This document shows positions 8,392 to 17,875 of a DNA stretch of 48,324 bases, piece after piece. The notes under the pieces were generated by a model. The model worked only from the letters and a program-made list of their open reading frames with translations, searched no databases and had not been told where the DNA came from. Position 1 is the first letter of the stretch. Each line of letters begins with the position of its first letter. The stretch comes from an uncultured Alphaproteobacteria bacterium (GTDB lineage: Bacteria; Pseudomonadota; Alphaproteobacteria; RF32; CAG-239): the NCBI GenBank assembly GCA_949297415.1, contig CASFSV010000046.1, positions 1-48,324 on the forward strand, in the 5' to 3' direction. The translations under genes were made by a program, and so were the position numbers.

Positions 8392-10506
8392 ATGGTCAAT
8401 TGGAATGTGTGCCGCAAAGAAATGGAATGGGGCGGACGCAAGTTAGTATTAGAAACAGGAAAAGTAGCAAAACAAGCAACCGGAGCTGTATGGGCTAGTT
8501 ATGGAGATACAGTCGTTGTTGCAACGGTTGTTGCCGCCAAAGAAGTCAAAGCTGATCAAGATTTTTTCCCTTTAACTGTTAACTATCAAGAAAAATATTA
8601 TGCCACAGGTAAAATCCCTGGCGGATTTATGAAACGCGAAGGAAAACCTTCCGAGCACGAAGTTTTGGTATCTCGCTTAATTGATAGACCGATTCGTCCG
8701 TTATTCCCAGATGCGTTTAAGAATGAAGTACAAATCGTCTGCACCACAATCGCACACGATAAAAAAACAGATTCAGACATATTAGCCATGGTAGCTGCAT
8801 CTGCCGCATTAGCTATTTCAGGTATTCCGTTCTTAGGTCCGATTGGTGCTGCAAAAGTTGGCTACATCAATGGCGAATATGTTTTGAACCCAACAGTTGA
8901 AGAATTGAAAAAATCAGAATTGGAATTAACCGTTGCCGGAACAGAAGAAGGCGTTTTGATGGTAGAATCTGAAGCAAACGAACTTTCAGAAGAAACCATG
9001 TTAAACGCGGTTATGTTTGGCTTTGATAACTTCCAACCTGTTATCAAGTTAATCAACGAATTAAAAGCAGAAGCAGGCAAAGAAGCATGGGAAGCTCCTG
9101 TATTTCCACCGGAGTTTGACGCATTGTATGAAAGAATTGAAAAAGACTTCCGTAGCAAATATGAAGAAGCTTTCAATGAAGTTGATAAACAAAAGCGTGC
9201 AACTCGTTTAGGCGAATTGAGCGCAGAAGTAAATGCAACAATTGATCCTGAAAATGAACTTGAAGTTCGCTATTCGTTAGATGCCATTGAAAAATTAATG
9301 CACTCAGTGATGAGAGAAAAAGTATTAACTACCGGCAAGAGAATTGATGGCCGTGATACAAAAACAGTTCGCCCGATTACATGCGAAGTTAATGTTTTAC
9401 CGACAACTCATGGTTCTGCAATATTCACACGTGGTGAAACTCAAGCCTTGGTTGTAACCACATTAGGTACGGCCGAAGATGCACAAATCATTGATGGCTT
9501 AATGGATGAAGAACGTCAAGATTTTATGTTAAACTACAACTTTCCACCATTCTCTGTTGGTGAATGTGGTAGATTAGGTTCACCAGGAAGACGTGAAATC
9601 GGACACGGGAAATTAGCTTGGCGCGCGATTCACCCAATGATGCCTAAAGATAAAGGTGAATTTCCATACACTGTACGAGTAGTATCCGATATTATGGAAT
9701 CAAATGGTTCTTCATCTATGGCAACCGTATGCGGTTCTGTATTGTCATTGATGGATGCTGGCGTTCCTTTGAAAAAACCTGTAGCAGGTATCGCTATGGG
9801 CTTAATCAAAGAAGATGATGGCAGAGTTGCAATTTTAACCGATATTTTAGGTGATGAAGACCACCTTGGCGATATGGATTTCAAAGTAGCCGGAACTAAA
9901 GACGGTGTAACCGCTTTGCAAATGGATATCAAAATTACATCCATTACTAAAGAGATTATGAAAAACGCTTTAGCTCAAGCACACGAAGGAAGAATTCATA
10001 TCTTAGGCGAAATGGCAAAAGCATTACCGGCACCAAGAGAAGAAATATCTCCACGCGCTCCACGCATTATCTCTATCAAAATTCCAGTAGATAAAATTCG
10101 TGAAGTAATCGGAACCGGTGGTAAAGTTATTCGCGAAATCATCGAAAAGACCAATACAAAAATTGATATTGACGATGATGGAACCGTAAATGTGGCTGCT
10201 GTAGATAAAGAAGATGCCGATGCTGCTATTGACATCATTAACGGCATTGTAGCTATTCCGGAAGAAGGCAAAAACTACCACGGTGTTATTACCAAAATTA
10301 TGGACTTTGGCGCATTTGTACGTTTCTTAGGAGCAACAGAGGGCTTAGTGCATATCTCAGAAGTTAAGAACGAACGTATTGCCTCAGTGAACGACTTCTA
10401 TAAAGAAGGCGATAAGATTTGGGTTAAATGCTTAGGCACAGATAACCGTGGAAAAATTAAGCTCTCAGCCAAAAGAGTAAACCAAGAAACAGGTGAAGAC
10501 GCTTGA
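8392..10506 (+). CDS. pnp: Polyribonucleotide nucleotidyltransferase (PNPase)
   Basis: Phosphorolytic 3'-5' exoribonuclease of mRNA decay, acting as a trimer. The domains run in the usual order: first RNase PH domain (from [12 protein letters not shown]), a linker helical domain, second RNase PH domain ([20 protein letters not shown]), a KH domain at about 555-615 with the VIGTGGK loop, and an S1 domain at about 620-690 ([11 protein letters not shown]). The length of 704 aa is typical. AGAAGGAAAGG precedes the ATG. It is probably read both from the truB-rpsO transcript and from a local promoter, and is closed by the terminator at 10529. Confidence 0.97.
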   Translation: MVNWNVCRKEMEWGGRKLVLETGKVAKQATGAVWASYGDTVVVATVVAAKEVKADQDFFPLTVNYQEKYYATGKIPGGFMKREGKPSEHEVLVSRLIDRPIRPLFPDAFKNEVQIVCTTIAHDKKTDSDILAMVAASAALAISGIPFLGPIGAAKVGYINGEYVLNPTVEELKKSELELTVAGTEEGVLMVESEANELSEETMLNAVMFGFDNFQPVIKLINELKAEAGKEAWEAPVFPPEFDALYERIEKDFRSKYEEAFNEVDKQKRATRLGELSAEVNATIDPENELEVRYSLDAIEKLMHSVMREKVLTTGKRIDGRDTKTVRPITCEVNVLPTTHGSAIFTRGETQALVVTTLGTAEDAQIIDGLMDEERQDFMLNYNFPPFSVGECGRLGSPGRREIGHGKLAWRAIHPMMPKDKGEFPYTVRVVSDIMESNGSSSMATVCGSVLSLMDAGVPLKKPVAGIAMGLIKEDDGRVAILTDILGDEDHLGDMDFKVAGTKDGVTALQMDIKITSITKEIMKNALAQAHEGRIHILGEMAKALPAPREEISPRAPRIISIKIPVDKIREVIGTGGKVIREIIEKTNTKIDIDDDGTVNVAAVDKEDADAAIDIINGIVAIPEEGKNYHGVITKIMDFGAFVRFLGATEGLVHISEVKNERIASVNDFYKEGDKIWVKCLGTDNRGKIKLSAKRVNQETGEDA

Positions 10507-10528
10507 TTTAAAAACAGTGTTCAAGTAC

Positions 10529-10558
10529 AAGGCATCCATAAATTGGGTGCCTTTTTTT
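10529..10558 (+). terminator. Terminator of pnp
   Basis: AAGGCATCC (10529-10537) pairs with GGGTGCCTT (10545-10553), with one G-U pair, and runs into seven Ts. It lies 22 bases after the pnp stop. Confidence 0.85.
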
Positions 10559-10657
10559 ATTTTTCTATAAATCGCTTGATAAAAACAAAAAAGAATATAA
10601 GATAAACGCACAAAAAAATAATTTTTATATCATTATAAACCTCTAAAATGTATTTTT

Positions 10658-11362
10658 ATGAAAGCCAAGCAAAAAACAATCGGATTAATTGGTGGTATGA
10701 GTTGGGAAAGTACAGTAACCTATTATCAAATCATCAATGAAACAATTAAGCAAGAACTAGGAGGATTACATTCTGCCAAAATCCTGCTATATAGTGTTGA
10801 TTTTGATGAAATTGAGCACTATCAATCAATTGGCGCATGGCAAAAGAGTGCAGAAATTTTAGCAAAAATTGCCCTCACATTAGAAAAAGCCGGAGCTAAT
10901 TTTATTGTTATATGCACCAATACGATGCATAAAGTAGCACCATACATCAAACAAAAAATCAGTATTCCATTGCTACATATAGCTGAAGCAACTGCAGAAA
11001 CCTTAAAAGAACAGCAGATTCAAAAAGTAGGTTTGCTTGGAACTCAATACACCCTTACTCAAGATTTTTACAAAAATATACTCATTGAGCAAGGGATTGA
11101 AGTCGTTATTCCTAATAAAGTTGATATATTCTACACTAATAATATCATCTATGAAGAACTCTGCCGTGGAATAATATTATCAAGTTCAAAAGAAATGTAT
11201 TTAAAAGTTATTTCTAAACTCCAACAAAATGGTGTTGAAGCTATAATTCTAGGCTGCACAGAAATAGGTTTACTGATTAAACAAGAAGATGTATCCCTTC
11301 CTATTTTCGACACTGCTTTAATTCATGCTCGCAAAGCAGCTCTAAAATCTATTGACAAATAA
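10658..11362 (+). CDS. Aspartate/glutamate racemase family protein
   Basis: PLP-independent amino acid racemase fold with two catalytic cysteines: Cys86 in CTNTMHK and Cys200 in LGCTEIGLL. The N-terminus IGLIGGMSWEST is typical of the aspartate racemase (RacD/YgeA) branch, not the glutamate racemase MurI branch. Length (234 aa) is normal. The true substrate cannot be told from sequence; YgeA-type enzymes can be broad. The start has no clear ribosome binding site and the gene stands alone between two terminators. Confidence 0.85.
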   Translation: MKAKQKTIGLIGGMSWESTVTYYQIINETIKQELGGLHSAKILLYSVDFDEIEHYQSIGAWQKSAEILAKIALTLEKAGANFIVICTNTMHKVAPYIKQKISIPLLHIAEATAETLKEQQIQKVGLLGTQYTLTQDFYKNILIEQGIEVVIPNKVDIFYTNNIIYEELCRGIILSSSKEMYLKVISKLQQNGVEAIILGCTEIGLLIKQEDVSLPIFDTALIHARKAALKSIDK

Positions 11363-11398
11363 TTAAATTAGTATTTTCTGAACAGCTCAAAAGCACAA

Positions 11399-11426
11399 AA
11401 AAGGGACTTAATAAAAAGTCCCTTTT
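11399..11426. terminator. Bidirectional terminator between the racemase gene and adk
   Basis: AAAAGGGACTT (11399-11409) pairs perfectly with AAGTCCCTTTT (11416-11426). T runs exist on both strands, so it can end the racemase gene from the left and the convergent adk from the right. Confidence 0.85.
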
Positions 11427-11442
11427 TACAATAAAACTGATA

Positions 11443-12099
11443 TTATCGCAAATATTGTTCATTAGCTTTCAAAAATTCACGAGCGATATCTTTACCTTCA
11501 GCCGTTCCCTCATACCAATAGAAATTATTATTTTCTTCTTTTAATTCTAAAACAGCCGGCTTAGTCATTTGTTCATATTCAGCCAAACGTTCCGGCAAAA
11601 CTTCATCGTCTTTCCGCTTAATCAAACGACCACCACAAGAACACTGACCATCACTAACCTCATGAGCCATACCACATTTTTCACAAATACGACGATTTTT
11701 AACTCTTTCTAAAATCAAATCTACAGGGGTATCTCTAAAAATAACGGCACTATTGTATTTAGCAACCAATTTATCAAATTCTTTAACTTGAGCCACTGTC
11801 CGCGGATAGCCATCCAAAATTAGGATTTTAGCTTTCAAACTTTCAAACAAATCGCTCAACATCTCATTAACCATAGCATCAGGAGCCAAACCACCTTCTT
11901 TCATGTTTGCAGCCAATTTTTTACCCAAATCAGATTGAGCTTTTATTTCCTGACGTATCATCGCACCAACAGAAATAGATACGATGTCGCCCAAAGAAAA
12001 ACCATATCTTTGCGTTAAAACTTCTATCAAAGAAGAAGCAATATAACCTTTACCAGAAGCCGGCGCACCAATTAACGAGATTACAAATTTTTTATCCAT
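11443..12099 (-). CDS. adk: Adenylate kinase (zinc-finger LID type)
   Basis: Converts ATP and AMP into two ADP. It has the P-loop GAPASGKG (11-18), the AMP-site motif LDGYPRT, and a LID with four cysteines in CxxC...CxC arrangement (CEKCG...CSCGG), as in zinc-binding adenylate kinases. I chose the ATG at 12099, 218 aa, because GAGGG lies 9 bases upstream; the longer frame would begin at a TTG (12108) directly after that Shine-Dalgarno sequence. The sequence is rather divergent between the P-loop and the LID, so a closely related nucleotide kinase cannot be fully excluded, but the Zn-LID supports Adk. Confidence 0.87.
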   Translation of the reverse strand: MDKKFVISLIGAPASGKGYIASSLIEVLTQRYGFSLGDIVSISVGAMIRQEIKAQSDLGKKLAANMKEGGLAPDAMVNEMLSDLFESLKAKILILDGYPRTVAQVKEFDKLVAKYNSAVIFRDTPVDLILERVKNRRICEKCGMAHEVSDGQCSCGGRLIKRKDDEVLPERLAEYEQMTKPAVLELKEENNNFYWYEGTAEGKDIAREFLKANEQYLR

Positions 12100-12141
12100 T
12101 ATTATCAACCCTCAATCTATTTTCCATTGTCTAAAAACCAT

Positions 12142-12169
12142 AAAAAAGCTCCAAACAAAGATTTGAAGC
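12142..12169 (-). terminator. Minus-strand terminator after the lipoprotein gene
   Basis: On the minus strand, GCTTCAAA (12169-12162) pairs with TTTGGAGC (12155-12148), with one G-U, and is followed by six Ts. It lies 31 bases after the stop of the upstream minus-strand gene. Confidence 0.65.
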
Positions 12170-12199
12170 CTTATAAGAATAGAACATAATCCTTAAAAA

Positions 12200-13459
12200 T
12201 TATTTTATATATTCATCTAAATCATCCACATAAATTTCCTCAAACTTAGGCTCATATTCTTCACTATTCACCTCAAAAGGACGAATTTCCTGTGGCTCTT
12301 CGGGTTTTAAAATAACTCTGTCAGATTTAACAATCGTATCTGGAGTTATTCTAATCGGCTGAGATGAATTAATATACTGTTGTTCATCCTTAGTTTCAAA
12401 AGATTTTGATGGTACCTTTTTAGCCTTAGATGCAGTCTCATCCTTCATATTTTCAGGAAGTTTTAATTTTTCACGTTTTATACCCTCCTGAGATTTTTTC
12501 TCATCTTCGGAAGTAGAATTTTCTTTGCCTTCTTTATTTTCGTTTTCTTTCTTCACTTCATCTTCTTCTGGAACATTCTGCAAAGCTTCAACATTAACCT
12601 CTGGTTTAACAGTAGCTTTTTCAGTAGCATTTTGATTACTATCTTTTTCTTCTGATTTCATCAATTCAGGATTAAGAGGGTGAGCATCTTTTGGTAAACG
12701 AATTAAACCATAGCCGGAACCACCACCATTAGCCGGACCGGAAAGACCGATAGAATAGTAACCACCGATATAACCATAATCCAAATCAATATAATCTATA
12801 TCAAACATCACGCGAATGGTCGTTGTTCCGACACTTGTCATATCACATTTAAAGCCGTTCCCATTAAGCACAACATCATTATTACTTTTAACGTACATCA
12901 TTGAAGTATCTGGTTTACAAACTGTAGGAGTCTGACCATTATAGCTCAAATTATATCCCAAAGCTAAATTAAGAGCAGTTTTCCCTTTTACAATAGAAGC
13001 ATCAACAATTTTTACTCCATCAAAAAAGACATAAGCCGGAGTAACACCTATTTTAGCTGGTACAGTTAAATATGGATTCGTACAAACGTGAGCCTGCGGA
13101 TTAGCCTCACAAAGAAGAGCTGTGGCATCCAAATTATTATCAACCAAATGAGCCAACGAATTAAAAATATACTCACGCGACATGGACAATTCAGCCGGAG
13201 CACATTGTTTATCCCGACAAACAACTAACGAATTAAGTGGTGGAACTCTTTTATTATAAACTTTAGCAGCACTATCAGGACTATCCAAATAAATTCCAGC
13301 ATCTCCGGCAGTCATATTCTGCCCATTAAACATATTATCCTGAGGATTAGAGATATACTCATATTCTCCGTCATTCCACCATGATGAAGTCTGAGAACAA
13401 GAAGCAAGAGCCAAAGTACCAACGGCACACAACAGCTTCAAAAACATTTTTTTCCGCAC
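12200..13459 (-). CDS. Lipoprotein of unknown function with acidic, lysine-rich tail
   Basis: I do not recognise the family. The N-terminus is a type II signal peptide with lipobox LASC (Cys21). Residues 30-245 form a probable folded periplasmic domain with six cysteines (81, 86, 117, 126, 181, 205), enough for three disulfides, and a Tyr/Gly-rich end near 225-250. From about 265 to 419 the chain is low-complexity Glu/Lys/Ser-rich and probably disordered, ending in an acidic DDLDEY segment. The GTG start at 13459 has AAAGG 9 bases upstream; an ATG four codons later is the alternative. It is divergent from the nuclease gene at 13527 with a short shared promoter region. A role at the outer membrane or periplasm is inference. 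Confidence 0.75.
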   Translation of the reverse strand: MRKKMFLKLLCAVGTLALASCSQTSSWWNDGEYEYISNPQDNMFNGQNMTAGDAGIYLDSPDSAAKVYNKRVPPLNSLVVCRDKQCAPAELSMSREYIFNSLAHLVDNNLDATALLCEANPQAHVCTNPYLTVPAKIGVTPAYVFFDGVKIVDASIVKGKTALNLALGYNLSYNGQTPTVCKPDTSMMYVKSNNDVVLNGNGFKCDMTSVGTTTIRVMFDIDYIDLDYGYIGGYYSIGLSGPANGGGSGYGLIRLPKDAHPLNPELMKSEEKDSNQNATEKATVKPEVNVEALQNVPEEDEVKKENENKEGKENSTSEDEKKSQEGIKREKLKLPENMKDETASKAKKVPSKSFETKDEQQYINSSQPIRITPDTIVKSDRVILKPEEPQEIRPFEVNSEEYEPKFEEIYVDDLDEYIK

Positions 13460-13526
13460 GCTAACTAACCTTTAAACAAATTAACAGTACTCTATTATTG
13501 ATAAGAATTATATTGAAAGTCCGTCA

Positions 13527-14069
13527 ATGGGAAGAAAATTGTCACAAATATACACATGTTGGCTTCATTTATTTATCATGAGCGGCTGTTTAAGCGCATT
13601 TTCAGCAAATTCCGCCATAGCTCAAGAAACAAAATGGATAAATTCCTCATCATCAGAACAAGTCTTAGTTATTGACGGAGACAGTTTAGAAATTGGTAAA
13701 AACAGAATACGATTAATGGGAATAGACGCACCGGAATATGATCAGTTATGTAAAGACGAAACAGGCAAATTCTATCCATGTGGTCAACAATCAGCTCAAT
13801 ATTTACAAGAGTTAATTGAAGGTACAGAAGTCAAATGTAAAGTACACAAGAAAGACAAATACGACCGAGATTTATGTACCTGCTACAGAGAAAATAAAGA
13901 CCTGAATGCAGAAATGATAAAAGCAGGACAAGCGATTGTTTACTTAGAAAGTGATTATGCTTCCGAGCAAAAAACAGCAAAGAAAAGTAGAAGCGGAATA
14001 TGGCGTGGATTTTTCATACATCCGCGACTATTCAGACTATTAAAAACTCATGCAGCCCCTCAAAATTAA
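13527..14069 (+). CDS. Secreted thermonuclease-family (SNase-like) nuclease
   Basis: Staphylococcal-nuclease fold predicted to cut DNA or RNA outside the cytoplasm. The fold's landmarks are visible: a VIDGDSLEI strand pair with metal-binding Asp, RLMGIDAPE with the catalytic-type Arg, and a KKDKYDRDLC segment corresponding to the second catalytic region. Two cysteine pairs could form disulfides. The N-terminal 33 residues are a signal peptide; cleavage may follow SAIAQ, or MSGC at 17-20 may act as a lipobox. Residues after the nuclease core (SGIWRGFF) are typical of bacterial SNase proteins. No ribosome binding site stands out before the ATG. Nutrient scavenging is a guess. Confidence 0.85.
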   Translation: MGRKLSQIYTCWLHLFIMSGCLSAFSANSAIAQETKWINSSSSEQVLVIDGDSLEIGKNRIRLMGIDAPEYDQLCKDETGKFYPCGQQSAQYLQELIEGTEVKCKVHKKDKYDRDLCTCYRENKDLNAEMIKAGQAIVYLESDYASEQKTAKKSRSGIWRGFFIHPRLFRLLKTHAAPQN

Positions 14070-14099
14070 AATTAATTTAAAATTTACATCAGATTCTTA

Positions 14100-14127
14100 T
14101 TGACACCTTTAAAAAGTTATGTATAGT
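14100..14127 (+). promoter_or_regulatory. Sigma-70 promoter of rplU-rpmA
   Basis: Consensus -35 TTGACA (14100-14105), a 16-base spacer and -10 TATAGT (14122-14127), 46 bases before the rplU ATG. The TTATTGACA context recurs at the promoters of tRNA-Trp and secE, suggesting a house style for strong promoters in this genome. Confidence 0.7.
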
Positions 14128-14173
14128 GCACAAAAAAGTTATGTTTAAATTTCAAAAAAACAGGTGATTTAAA

Positions 14174-14473
14174 ATGTATGCAGTAATTAAGACAGGCGGC
14201 AAGCAATATAAAGTAGCATCAAACGATGTTATCAAGATTGAAAAGATTGCTGGCGAAGCCGGAAGTGAAGTAATTTTTAATGAAGTATTGGCTATGGACG
14301 ATACAATCGGTACACCATTAGTTGCCGGTGCAAGCGTAAAAGGCACTATTGTAAAACAAGCTAAAGACGCAAAAGTAATTGTTTTCAAAAAGAAAAGAAG
14401 ACAAAACTATCGTCGTAAAAGTGGTCACAGACAAAATATCACAATCGTTAAAATTACCGATTTGTGTAAATAA
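14174..14473 (+). CDS. rplU: 50S ribosomal protein L21
   Basis: Recognised from MYAVIKTGGKQYKV, the central VLA.DD segment and the C-terminal KKKRRQNYRRKSGHRQ, ending with an I.KI motif. Its 99 aa is the basic bacterial length without the C-terminal extension seen in many Alphaproteobacteria. AGGTGATTT precedes the ATG. rpmA follows after 18 bases as one transcription unit. Confidence 0.97.
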   Translation: MYAVIKTGGKQYKVASNDVIKIEKIAGEAGSEVIFNEVLAMDDTIGTPLVAGASVKGTIVKQAKDAKVIVFKKKRRQNYRRKSGHRQNITIVKITDLCK

Positions 14474-14491
14474 AAACTAGGAGATTAAAAA

Positions 14492-14749
14492 ATGGCACAT
14501 AAGAAATCAGGCGGTAGCTCATCAAACGGACGCGATTCTATCGGACGTCGTTTGGGTGTAAAGAAATTCGGTGGTGAATCTGTAATCTCCGGCAACATCA
14601 TCATTCGTCAACGTGGAACAAAATTCCATCCGGGTGAAAATGTAGGCATGGGAAAAGATCACACAATCTTTGCAACTACTGAAGGAAAAGTTGAATTTAA
14701 GACTAAAGCAAATGACAGAACTTATGTATCTGTTGTCCCTGCAGAATAA
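14492..14749 (+). CDS. rpmA: 50S ribosomal protein L27
   Basis: Begins [16 protein letters not shown], the flexible tail that reaches the peptidyl-transferase centre, and has the conserved [15 protein letters not shown] block. AGGAG lies 9 bases before the ATG. The 85-aa length is normal; no cleavable N-terminal extension is present. Confidence 0.98.
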   Translation: MAHKKSGGSSSNGRDSIGRRLGVKKFGGESVISGNIIIRQRGTKFHPGENVGMGKDHTIFATTEGKVEFKTKANDRTYVSVVPAE

Positions 14750-14772
14750 ATCAACTAAAATAAAAAGAATAA

Positions 14773-15924
<1,152 letters not shown>

Positions 15925-15936
15925 AAGGATACACAA

Positions 15937-16281
15937 ATGACAACTGAAGACACCAAATTACTAAATTTAGTTCAAAAAGTCTTAGACGATAACAAGGCAA
16001 ATGACATTGTAACAATAGATTTAAAAGGAAAAACATCTATTGCAAATTACATGGTTATTGCAAGCGGTACATCCAATCGTCATGTTGCCTCTTTAGCAGA
16101 CAAACTAAAATATGAACTAAAACAAAATGGTTATTCCTGTTCATCTGAAGGCGAAGAAAAAGCAAACTGGGTATTGATTGATGCTTTTGACGTCATCATA
16201 CACATTTTCTGCCCGGAAGTAAGAGAATTTTACAATCTTGAAAAGATGTGGAGTTCTGTAGCAGAATTACGCAAAAACTAA
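15937..16281 (+). CDS. rsfS: Ribosome silencing factor RsfS (YbeB/Iojap)
   Basis: Binds L14 and blocks subunit joining when nutrients are low. The signature SIANYMVIASGTSNRHVASLAD is only slightly varied, followed by the E....W.L.D..D..VH.F pattern (NWVLIDAFDVIIHIF) and REFYNLEKMW. Length (114 aa) is typical. AAAAGGA precedes the ATG. It starts 12 bases after obgE; in many relatives proBA and nadD intervene, so the pair is compacted here. Confidence 0.95.
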   Translation: MTTEDTKLLNLVQKVLDDNKANDIVTIDLKGKTSIANYMVIASGTSNRHVASLADKLKYELKQNGYSCSSEGEEKANWVLIDAFDVIIHIFCPEVREFYNLEKMWSSVAELRKN

Positions 16282-16322
16282 ATAAAAACAACACAGCCAA
16301 GCCCTCAATAAAAAATTATTTA

Positions 16323-16352
16323 TTGACAGCCTGAAAAAAAACTTGATTTATT
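16323..16352 (+). promoter_or_regulatory. Promoter of tRNA-Trp
   Basis: TTGACA (16323-16328) and TTTATT (16347-16352) are separated by 18 bases, about 51 bases before the tRNA. The segment around the -35 box and A run is nearly the same as that before secE (19923-19951). Confidence 0.55.
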
Positions 16353-16403
16353 GTTTCTAACCGTGTATCAAAGTTGAAGTAAATAAAATAGCTGTGTTTG
16401 CAT

Positions 16404-16479
16404 AGGGGTATAGCTCAGTTGGTAGAGCATCGGTCTCCAAAACCGAGTGTCGTGAGTTCGAATCTTACTGCCCCTGCCA
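16404..16479 (+). tRNA. tRNA-Trp (anticodon CCA), CCA encoded
   Basis: Acceptor AGGGGTA pairs with TGCCCCT, the D arm is GCTC/GAGC, and the anticodon stem TCGGT/ACCGA closes the loop CTCCAAA, giving anticodon CCA. The T loop is TTCGAAT. The discriminator is G and CCA is encoded (16477-16479). In most Proteobacteria this tRNA lies just before secE; here secE is 3.6 kb away. Confidence 0.97.
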
Positions 16480-16482
16480 ATA

Positions 16483-16510
16483 AAAAAGCCGTCCGAAAGG
16501 GCGGCTTTTT
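16483..16510 (+). terminator. Terminator of tRNA-Trp
   Basis: AAAAGCCGTCC pairs with GGGCGGCTTTT around a GAAA tetraloop, with one G-U pair, and ends in a T run. It separates the tRNA from the downstream insert. Confidence 0.88.
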
Positions 16511-16572
16511 AGTAAAGAAGCTACATTTGATGAATTTCTATCATGAACATCTAACAATTTGAGCAGATATTC

Positions 16573-16806
16573 TTAATAATCACCGTGAAAATGTTTTCTA
16601 ACGACATCTTCCACAGATAGTGAAACATTTTTTTTATTGTGTTTCATCTTAATAATCTCAAGTACATAACTTTCCGTTGTAAACCCTGAACTTCCGGCAT
16701 TTGCTCGTTGTAATGCTAATTGTTCAGCTAGATAGCCGTTTTTCTCCGCCTTAAGTAAGGCAGAAAGATTCAAATAATCTGTTTTTACGGGACCTTTTTT
16801 CTCCAT
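16573..16806 (-). CDS. Small hypothetical protein
   Basis: A 77-aa minus-strand frame with an even, protein-like composition but no family I recognise. It is charged and probably helical, ending VRKHFHGDY, with no signal peptide or membrane helix. No clear Shine-Dalgarno sequence precedes the ATG. Upstream on the minus strand, TATAAT (16850-16855) with TTTACT 16 bases earlier could be its promoter. It is the first gene of the insert between tRNA-Trp and secE and points against its neighbours. It could be an antitoxin-like or regulatory protein, but nothing in the sequence proves this. Confidence 0.5.
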   Translation of the reverse strand: MEKKGPVKTDYLNLSALLKAEKNGYLAEQLALQRANAGSSGFTTESYVLEIIKMKHNKKNVSLSVEDVVRKHFHGDY

Positions 16807-17083
16807 AATTCTTAATTTTAATTATTAAACATTATAATTTTATTTTGTAGGCATTATATTGGAATTTAGAGAAAAGTAAATAATTTTGTAATAACGATGG
16901 TCCAAGAATTATCTTGTATATCTATCTTACCTTATCTATCAAGAAAGACACACAAAAACTTTTTAGCCCAAACAATTAACAGAACCTACTCCCTCTTATA
17001 AATTTACATAGCAGGAAATCCTTCATTGCTTTTTTTATATCATCTCTCTATTATACGACATAAACTACTTTTAGGGATTGAGC

Positions 17084-17650
17084 ATGAGAGAAATTGAAAT
17101 TTTATTTGAATTACATACGGATATAGAACAAGCTAAATCCGCTTTAAAAAAATTTCACTATAAAGGAACAAAGCAAACAAAAGATATTTATTATGCCGAC
17201 CCGTTAAGAAAACATATGTACTTAAATGAAGATGATAGATTAGTAGAATGTTGCCGCCTGCGCGAAAAAGGTGACAAAGCGTATATTACATATAAAATCA
17301 ACCACTACGACAACGGCATTTGGATTTTCTGCGATGAATATGAAACCGAAGTAAAAGATATCAAAGTTATGGAAAAAATTTTCGAATATCTGGGTTTAGA
17401 AAAGCTAGTTGTAATTAACAATGTAAAACATCTATACGAAACCCCCGATTATGAGATTGCATTGGAAGAAGTTACTGGTTTAGGATGCTTTTTGGAAATT
17501 GAAGCCTTACACGATGATAAGAATTTAAGCGCAGAAGAAATAAAATCTGAAATTTATAAATTTGCTAAAAATTTAGGTCCAATTGTTGGCAAAGAATTAA
17601 ATTCAGGAAAGCCAGAACTCTTATTACAAAAGAAAAGACAAATAGAATAA
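17084..17650 (+). CDS. CYTH-domain protein (class IV adenylate cyclase / triphosphatase-like)
   Basis: CYTH tunnel fold that hydrolyses or cyclises phosphate-rich nucleotides. The pattern is recognisable: N-terminal EIEI strand (3-6), CCRLREKGDKAYITYK as the R.R.......T.K strands, EYETEV, and the C-terminal half GLGCFLEIE. The usual ExExK start lacks its lysine (E3-I-E5-I-L7), so metal or phosphate binding may differ. I chose ATG 17084 (188 aa) because AGGGA sits 6 bases upstream; the longer frame starts at TTG 17078 directly after that site. CyaB-type cyclase, thiamine-triphosphatase or tripolyphosphatase activity cannot be distinguished. Confidence 0.75.
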   Translation: MREIEILFELHTDIEQAKSALKKFHYKGTKQTKDIYYADPLRKHMYLNEDDRLVECCRLREKGDKAYITYKINHYDNGIWIFCDEYETEVKDIKVMEKIFEYLGLEKLVVINNVKHLYETPDYEIALEEVTGLGCFLEIEALHDDKNLSAEEIKSEIYKFAKNLGPIVGKELNSGKPELLLQKKRQIE

Positions 17651-17875
17651 CTCATATACTATAGATGTTTTCACCACACAAGAAAACCTCTCAAGACAAA
17701 TTTTTATCGTATCTAAACAAACTAAGCAATTACTACTATATACATATAGTATACGCCTGAATAATTAACCCCAATTATCTCCTTTTACAAATAAACACCT
17801 TCCATACACAATATTATTCTTGCATCCAAGCTAAAAAAAGCGTACTATAGTACTATAATATAAATGGAGGAGATT

